DNA of 64,000 bases, from NCBI RefSeq assembly GCF_000247695.1, contig NW_004624730.1, positions 36,424,987 through 36,488,986 of the forward strand, written 5' to 3'. The translations under genes and the position numbers were made by a program. Positions 59,621-64,000 of this stretch are shown piece by piece. The DNA is from Heterocephalus glaber (lineage: Eukaryota > Chordata > Mammalia > Rodentia > Bathyergidae). The number at the start of each line of letters is the position of its first letter. Within the stretch, counting starts at the first letter, position 1. A model generated the notes under the pieces. The model saw nothing but the letters and a program-made list of their open reading frames with translations, ran no database searches and was not told the origin of the DNA.

Positions 59621-61101
59621 CTTTTTTTAAATCTTTTTTTTTTTTGATGAGTTCTTCTTAATGAGTGAAAAATATTTATTATTAGACAATGTTGAGCAAG
59701 TTTGTACGAAAATGCACTTAATATATCTGAGGTAGTCAACAACATAATTTAAAAACCACTCTATTTCCCAAATGGTAATATCAGAGATGTTACATTTAAA
59801 TATTTGGAAAAGGATAATGAAAATCTGAGAAAGGATTGTTTTCATTTTACATTTTCTGAGGTTTTATTTTTCATATTATAAGCATTTATTGAGCACATCC
59901 TCTGTGTACATAGTAAGTCCAAAATTCATGGGAAAACAAAATCTGCATGGACCAATGGGACAAATTTGTATTCCCCCTTTGAAGACCAGCAATGTATTTC
60001 TTGCCATTGTTCTTAATATATTTCATGTGAGTTTATTTTCTTTTCATAAAGAAACTGAAAGTTGACAAAGGCAGTTTCTTTCCCAAAACCCCAACAGAGG
60101 GAGGTTTGCTGTTTGGGGTAAGTTTGCTTCAGAGGGGTGTTAGCAGCCTGTATTGCCAGGTCCCCAAGGTCACCCCCAAAGGATTTTGTAGGACAACTCA
60201 TGGGATTTGGCAAGGGTTGCTTATGATTATGACTTTTTATGGAGAAAGAACACACAGCAAAATCAGCTAAAAGAAAATGCACATAGGCTGAAATCTGGCT
60301 TCTAAGAGTCCTCTCCCGGCAGAGTCTCATGGGACCCCTTAATGTCCCCAGCTTCATGTTGTGACAACATGTATGAGATGTTACCAACCAGAGAAGCTCA
60401 TCAGAAACTTGTGCTCCGAGTTTTTACTGGAGACGATCACATAGCACTCTCTGTCTAGAACACATCCAAATTCCAGGCTCCCAGAAGGAAAGCAGGTTTC
60501 AGCATGGACATGATTCTTCATACAGAGCATTTAGGCACGACAGGCCACTTTTATTAGTGAGTGGTGGTAAGCCTCCTGAAATCTGTGCTCTCAGATGCCA
60601 GTTCAAGACCAGCCTTGCAGGCAGCCCCTCTAGAGGACAGCAGCTTAGGCCTGCAATGTAAATTTTTTTTACCTGTAACTAACTCCATTTAATGTAATAC
60701 CTTTGCCTATCAGATTGACTTTCATCTCTCTGACTTCTGTGCCTTAGATACAGGAGAATATTATCAGCTAAATAATATGGCAAGGACACATGCACAAGAA
60801 AGTGGCTAGACAGCATTAGAAAGAAAAAAAAGAATGAAAGAACAAAATCCACAAATTGAACAAAAACTAATACATAGAAACTTTATTAAGAATAATCTCT
60901 AAAAGAGGAATTTACATTCACCATTTTAATTAAAAAGTGTATGTAAAAGGATATTGTGGCTTGAGATATTGATAATGGTTTGTGGAACATTTCAATTAAG
61001 ATGTTTACAAATATTTATTTAATTTTAAAATTTCATTCTTTAGAATTTTTTGTGTGTATGTGTTTGGTCATTACTACAAGGTACTAGTTCTGTTGATACT
61101 T

Positions 61102-61185
61102 TTTTTTTTTTTGGTACCGGGGATCGAACTAGGTATCTTGTGCTTTCGAGGCAGGCAGCAGAACCACTGAGCTAAATCCCCAGCC
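61102..61185 (-). mobile_element. ID-type SINE
   Basis: GGTACCGGGGATCGAACTAG, CGAGGCAGGCAGCAGAACC, GAGCTAAATCCCCAGCC. Perfect 12-bp target duplication CTGTTGATACTT (61090-61101 and 61186-61197). Confidence 0.95.
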
Positions 61186-61299
61186 CTGTTGATACTTGTA
61201 TACATTTTGAACTAAATATAAACATGTAAATATACACACTAAATAAAGATATGTATTAGAACTGTGCATGCAGAACTATTTTACTAATAAGTAACCACT

Positions 61300-61670
61300 G
61301 CCTTTGGGTCATAAAATTCCAAAATCAGAAGAAACCATAGAGACCTGGTTGAATGCTTTCATTTTACAAATAAGGATTGTTTTGTGTGTGACACTAGGAA
61401 TTGAACCTAGGGTCTTTGCACTAAGCTGCATCTCCAGCCCACTGTTTATATTTTATTTTTTTATTTTGATATAGGGTCTTGCTAAGTTGCCCAGGCTGGG
61501 CTTTGATTTTCAATCTTCCTGTCTCAGACTCTCAGAGTGCTGGGGTTACATGTGTGCACCACCATGCCTAGCTCAAATAAGAAAATTAAAGTCAGGAAAG
61601 TGAAGTTAATTTGTCCAAGGTGACACAGAAGTTAGCGTCAGGGCCATAGAATCTGAGACACCCTTGAACT
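61300..61670 (+). repeat. MIR-like ancient SINE, split by a younger SINE
   Basis: Left half GAAACCATAGAGACCTGG and CATTTTACAAATAAGGA; right half TGTCCAAGGTGACACAGAAG. The ID-B1 dimer at 61375-61573 lies between. Confidence 0.6.
61375..61573 (-). mobile_element. ID-B1 dimeric SINE
   Basis: ID part GACACTAGGAATTGAACC ... GCATCTCCAGCCC, B1 part TATAGGGTCTTGCTAAGTTG ... CACCACCATGCCTAGCT. Target duplication CAAATAAG (61367-61374 and 61574-61581). Confidence 0.9.
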
Positions 61671-62091
61671 AGATAGGAGTTGTTCAGCAAGACCTGGGAG
61701 GCATAAGAGTTCTTTGGGGGAAAGGAATTAATGAGCTACTTTTTTCCTCGCCCCTGTTCCTCATAAATCATCTTTTCTCTGACGTGTCTGTCCTCCTTTA
61801 TTCCCTAAGAGGATGAGGCTGCCACAGATTCCTCACCTGGAGCAGGGCTAGGATATTTATGTTCGGTTTCTTCTTTGGTTGGAATTTCATATGAGAGTGC
61901 ACATGAGCACTGATGGTTAGACATTAGCAGGGAATAAACTGTTCAGAATTGTGCCATTAGTGCCTTACACATTACTTTGGTCCTTTTCAAGTTAGTAGGC
62001 TGTAGTTGGAGTGTGGAGTACCAGTATTGTAATAATCTCTTACGTTTTCACAAAGCTTCCCCAATTGTGTTTCCCTTGACATAGACTCAAT

Positions 62092-62095
<4 letters not shown>

Positions 62096-62129
<34 letters not shown>

Positions 62130-62207
62130 AATTTGGTACCAGGGATTGAACCCAGGACCTTGCACTTTCGAGGCAGGCAGTGGAACCACTGAGCTAAATC
62201 CCCGGGC
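62096..62207 (-). mobile_element. ID-type SINE with (GAT)n tail
   Basis: GGTACCAGGGATTGAACCC, CGAGGCAGGCAGTGGAACC, GAGCTAAATCCCCGGGC. The tail position holds a (GAT)n run of about 36 bases instead of plain T. Perfect 10-bp target duplication CTCAATTGAT (62086-62095 and 62208-62217). Confidence 0.93.
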
Positions 62208-62782
62208 CTCAATTGATTATTATTTAAAACCACTAAATTTGGGGGATATTTTGTAGCAAGAAATGAATGGATAAAATTCATTCTAGTTTACAGCTGGAGA
62301 TATCGAGACTCAGATATATTAATTAACATGTGACAGAAGTGAGACCCAAACAAAAGTTTTGGCTTCCCCCTCCCAAGCTATCACAACACTGTGATTCTGC
62401 AGTGTTATTTGGTCCTTATTCAGAACCTTGCAAAAAGGATAGAGGATTGATTCAAAGTTAATAATTTTATATTCATCCCATGTGTATTTTACTTTGAATT
62501 TAATGTAGAATGTCTCAGATCAGATGCAAAAACCATAAACTATAAACCATAAAATGATAGATTAATTAGACTTTATGTAAGTCTAATATTTATTAGATTT
62601 TATGCAAAATAAAAACTTATACTCTTCAAAAGATGGAAGATGAGACTTTTGGAATGATGATATGTGTCACTGACAGAACTAAAAGAAATGGGCAATTCAA
62701 AATTATAATTATAGATTTCAGTATTCTATTTTCAATAATGTATAAAAGAACTAGCCAGAAAATGAACAAGGATATTGTTATT

Positions 62783-63290
62783 AGTGTATTTACCCTGGTA
62801 TATAACAAAATACTATAGACTGGGTAGCTTATTTTTATTTTATCTTATTTTTTTGAGACAGGGTCTCACTTTGCAGTTCAGGCTGGCCTTGAACTGACTC
62901 TAAGGGTGGTTTTAAACTCACAGCAATCCTCATGGCTCATCTTCCTGAGGGCTGGGGTTACAGGTGCACATTACCATGCCTAGCTTCGACTGGGTAGCTT
63001 ATAAACAGCATATATTTATTTCACATTATCCTGGAGGCTGCGAAGTCCAAGACTGACACACTGGCAGGCTCAGTGTCTGGTGAGGACCTACTTCCTGGTT
63101 CATAGACAGCATTTTCTAGGTGTCTTCTCAAAATGGAAGAGGATAGCTATCTCTCTGTGGCCTCTTCTAAAAAGGCACTAGTAAATATCACCTCCAAAGA
63201 CTCTACTTTGAAATAATATCACCTTGTGCATCAGGATTCCAATATAATAATTCTGGAGGAACAAAAATATTCACATCATAGCAAAGGTAA
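62783..63290 (-). repeat. MaLR-type LTR, antisense, with B1 inside
   Basis: AACAAAATACTATAGACTGGG, then, after the B1, GACTGGGTAGCTTATAAAC, CCTGGAGGCTGCGAAGTCC, GTGTCTGGTGAGGACC, and an end near TCACATCATAGCA. Confidence 0.8.
62832..62987 (-). mobile_element. B1 SINE inside MaLR LTR
   Basis: GAGACAGGGTCTCACTTTGC, GGCTGGCCTTGAACTGACTC, GGCTGGGGTTACAGGTGCAC. Perfect 14-bp target duplication GACTGGGTAGCTTA (62818-62831 and 62988-63001), taken from the LTR itself. Confidence 0.95.
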
Positions 63291-63295
63291 AAAAC

Positions 63296-63621
63296 TTGAA
63301 CAACAGTATAAACTAACTATGACTAACATATACCTATAGAACACTTCATCCAACATTAGCAAGAATACACATTCTACTCAAGCACATACAGAACATTCTT
63401 CAGAATAGACCATATGGTAGGCCATAAAGAAGGCCTCAAGGTATTTAAAATGATTTAGGTCATAAGAATATATTCTCTAATACAATGGAATAAAATTAAA
63501 AATCAAAAACAAAAGGAAATTTTGGACATTCACTAGGTTTGGAAATTAAATAATGCATTCCTAAGTAACTAATGGATTAAAGAAGAAATCCCAAGAAGGA
63601 AATTATAAAATATTTTAAGAT
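63296..63621 (+). mobile_element. L1 fragment (ORF2 endonuclease end), left of BRAF piece
   Basis: Resembles mammalian L1 ORF2 from the late endonuclease region: sequence equivalent to the SDH...W/KLNN..W region is visible at about 63400-63600, and it ends near AAGATTAATGAA. It is more diverged than the 31-36 kb L1 and full of stops. It abuts the BRAF fragment directly. Confidence 0.75.
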
Positions 63622-63919
63622 TAATGAATACAGGCCTCCCTTCCCCCTCCCCACCTAGCAGCGGGCTCTTAGTTATAAGATGGGCAATGCTGAGTGGCAG
63701 CACCAGTTCGGAGCAGGGCCAGGCTCTGTTCAATGGGAACATGGAACTCGAGGCTGGTGCCAGAGCTGCACCTTCTTCCACTGCAGACCCTGCCATTACC
63801 GAGGAGGAATGGAATATCAAACAAATGATTAAGTTGACACAGGAACACATAGAGGCCCTACTGGACAAATTCCGTGGGGAGCATAATCCACCATCAATAC
63901 ACCTGGAGGAAATGAAGAA
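63622..63919 (+). pseudogene. BRAF: BRAF 5' retrocopy fragment fused to L1
   Basis: A spliced copy of the first part of BRAF mRNA (a RAF-family Ser/Thr kinase). It starts in 5' UTR-like sequence (CGGGCTCTTAGTTATAAG before the ATG at 63680). It then runs through exon 1 ([14 protein letters not shown]... DPAITEEE) into exon 2 ([20 protein letters not shown], then [11 protein letters not shown]) with no intron between them. From memory, human exon 1 ends after E46 and exon 2 after E80; here the equivalent of E80 is at 63906-63908. A frameshift separates the ATG from the rest. The kinase domain is absent. From about 63910 the sequence becomes L1 ORF2 (ADDM motif of reverse transcriptase in another frame). 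It is a dead chimeric retrocopy. Confidence 0.87.
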
Positions 63920-64000
63920 ATCAAATTGTCATTATTTGCAGATGACATGATACTCTATATAGAAGACCCCAAGAACTCCACCAAAAGTCTTCTAGACTTA
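63909..64000 (+). mobile_element. L1 ORF2 reverse transcriptase fragment, right of BRAF piece
   Basis: Encodes the catalytic FADDMILY motif of L1 reverse transcriptase followed by IEDPKNSTKSLLDL, in a different frame from the BRAF reading. The element continues past the window end, so its tail and target duplication cannot be seen. Confidence 0.85.

Larger units (their letters stand above)
40975..63295. other. Intergenic region, right part
   Basis: AT-rich, with the repeats listed separately. I see no supported exon, RNA gene or pseudogene in 40975-42360, 42500-44215, 44440-45610, 47185-50040, 50515-52550, 52670-55110, 55890-59210, 59650-61090 or 62220-62780, apart from the microsatellites and tandem repeats given. 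Short open frames here (the longest is 114 codons at 56432-56776) show no recognisable domain and no coding signature. Confidence 0.5.

Noticed and set aside
60013..60387. 124-codon minus-strand open frame
   Set aside because: No recognisable domain, no splice sites in sensible places and no composition shift relative to its surroundings.

Overview
This window is mammalian nuclear DNA, almost certainly from a rodent. It carries BC1/ID-like tRNA-derived SINEs, B1 (7SL-derived) SINEs, ID-B1 dimers, rodent-style L1s with a purine-rich 3' UTR, and ancient mammalian repeats (MIR, L2, MLT1, MER5). The SINE mixture (ID monomers ending in a GGTACC-type motif, plus ID-B1 dimers) does not look like mouse or rat. 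A beaver/kangaroo-rat or squirrel-related lineage fits better, but that is inference. There are no bacterial features.

Only one cellular gene is supported. Exon 1 of RARRES1 (retinoic-acid receptor responder 1, TIG1) lies on the minus strand at 9470-9730, inside a CpG island, with a GTGAGT splice donor. Positions 1-9469 are therefore the start of its intron 1. Everything above about 12.7 kb is upstream intergenic DNA. A defective gammaretrovirus-like provirus (9876-12697) is inserted in the same orientation only 145 bp upstream of the RARRES1 start codon. It has two 125-bp LTRs, a CCCC target duplication, a tRNA-Thr-type primer binding site, a broken gag, a broken protease, and a deletion joining pro/early pol to the tail of env.

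From 12.7 to 30.9 kb the sequence is intergenic. It holds old MaLR, MIR and hAT fragments, SINEs and an HMGB1 processed pseudogene on the minus strand (22806-23762). From 30.9 to 40.6 kb it is a stack of L1s: an old antisense L1M was split by a younger sense L1 (31005-36711), which was itself hit by an antisense L1 (31556-33127) and an ID SINE. A 745-base assembly gap (34524-35268) falls in the younger L1. Another truncated L1 lies at 39130-40605.

From 40.6 to 63.3 kb there is repeat-rich intergenic DNA with L2, MIR and MaLR relics, microsatellites and many SINEs with clear target-site duplications. At the right edge (63296-64000) a spliced copy of the 5' end of BRAF mRNA is fused to L1 ORF2 sequence and embedded in another L1 fragment. 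This is a chimeric retrocopy.

No CRISPR array, operon, tRNA gene or rRNA gene was seen. Gene and repeat-family names rest on recognition from memory, not on a database search.
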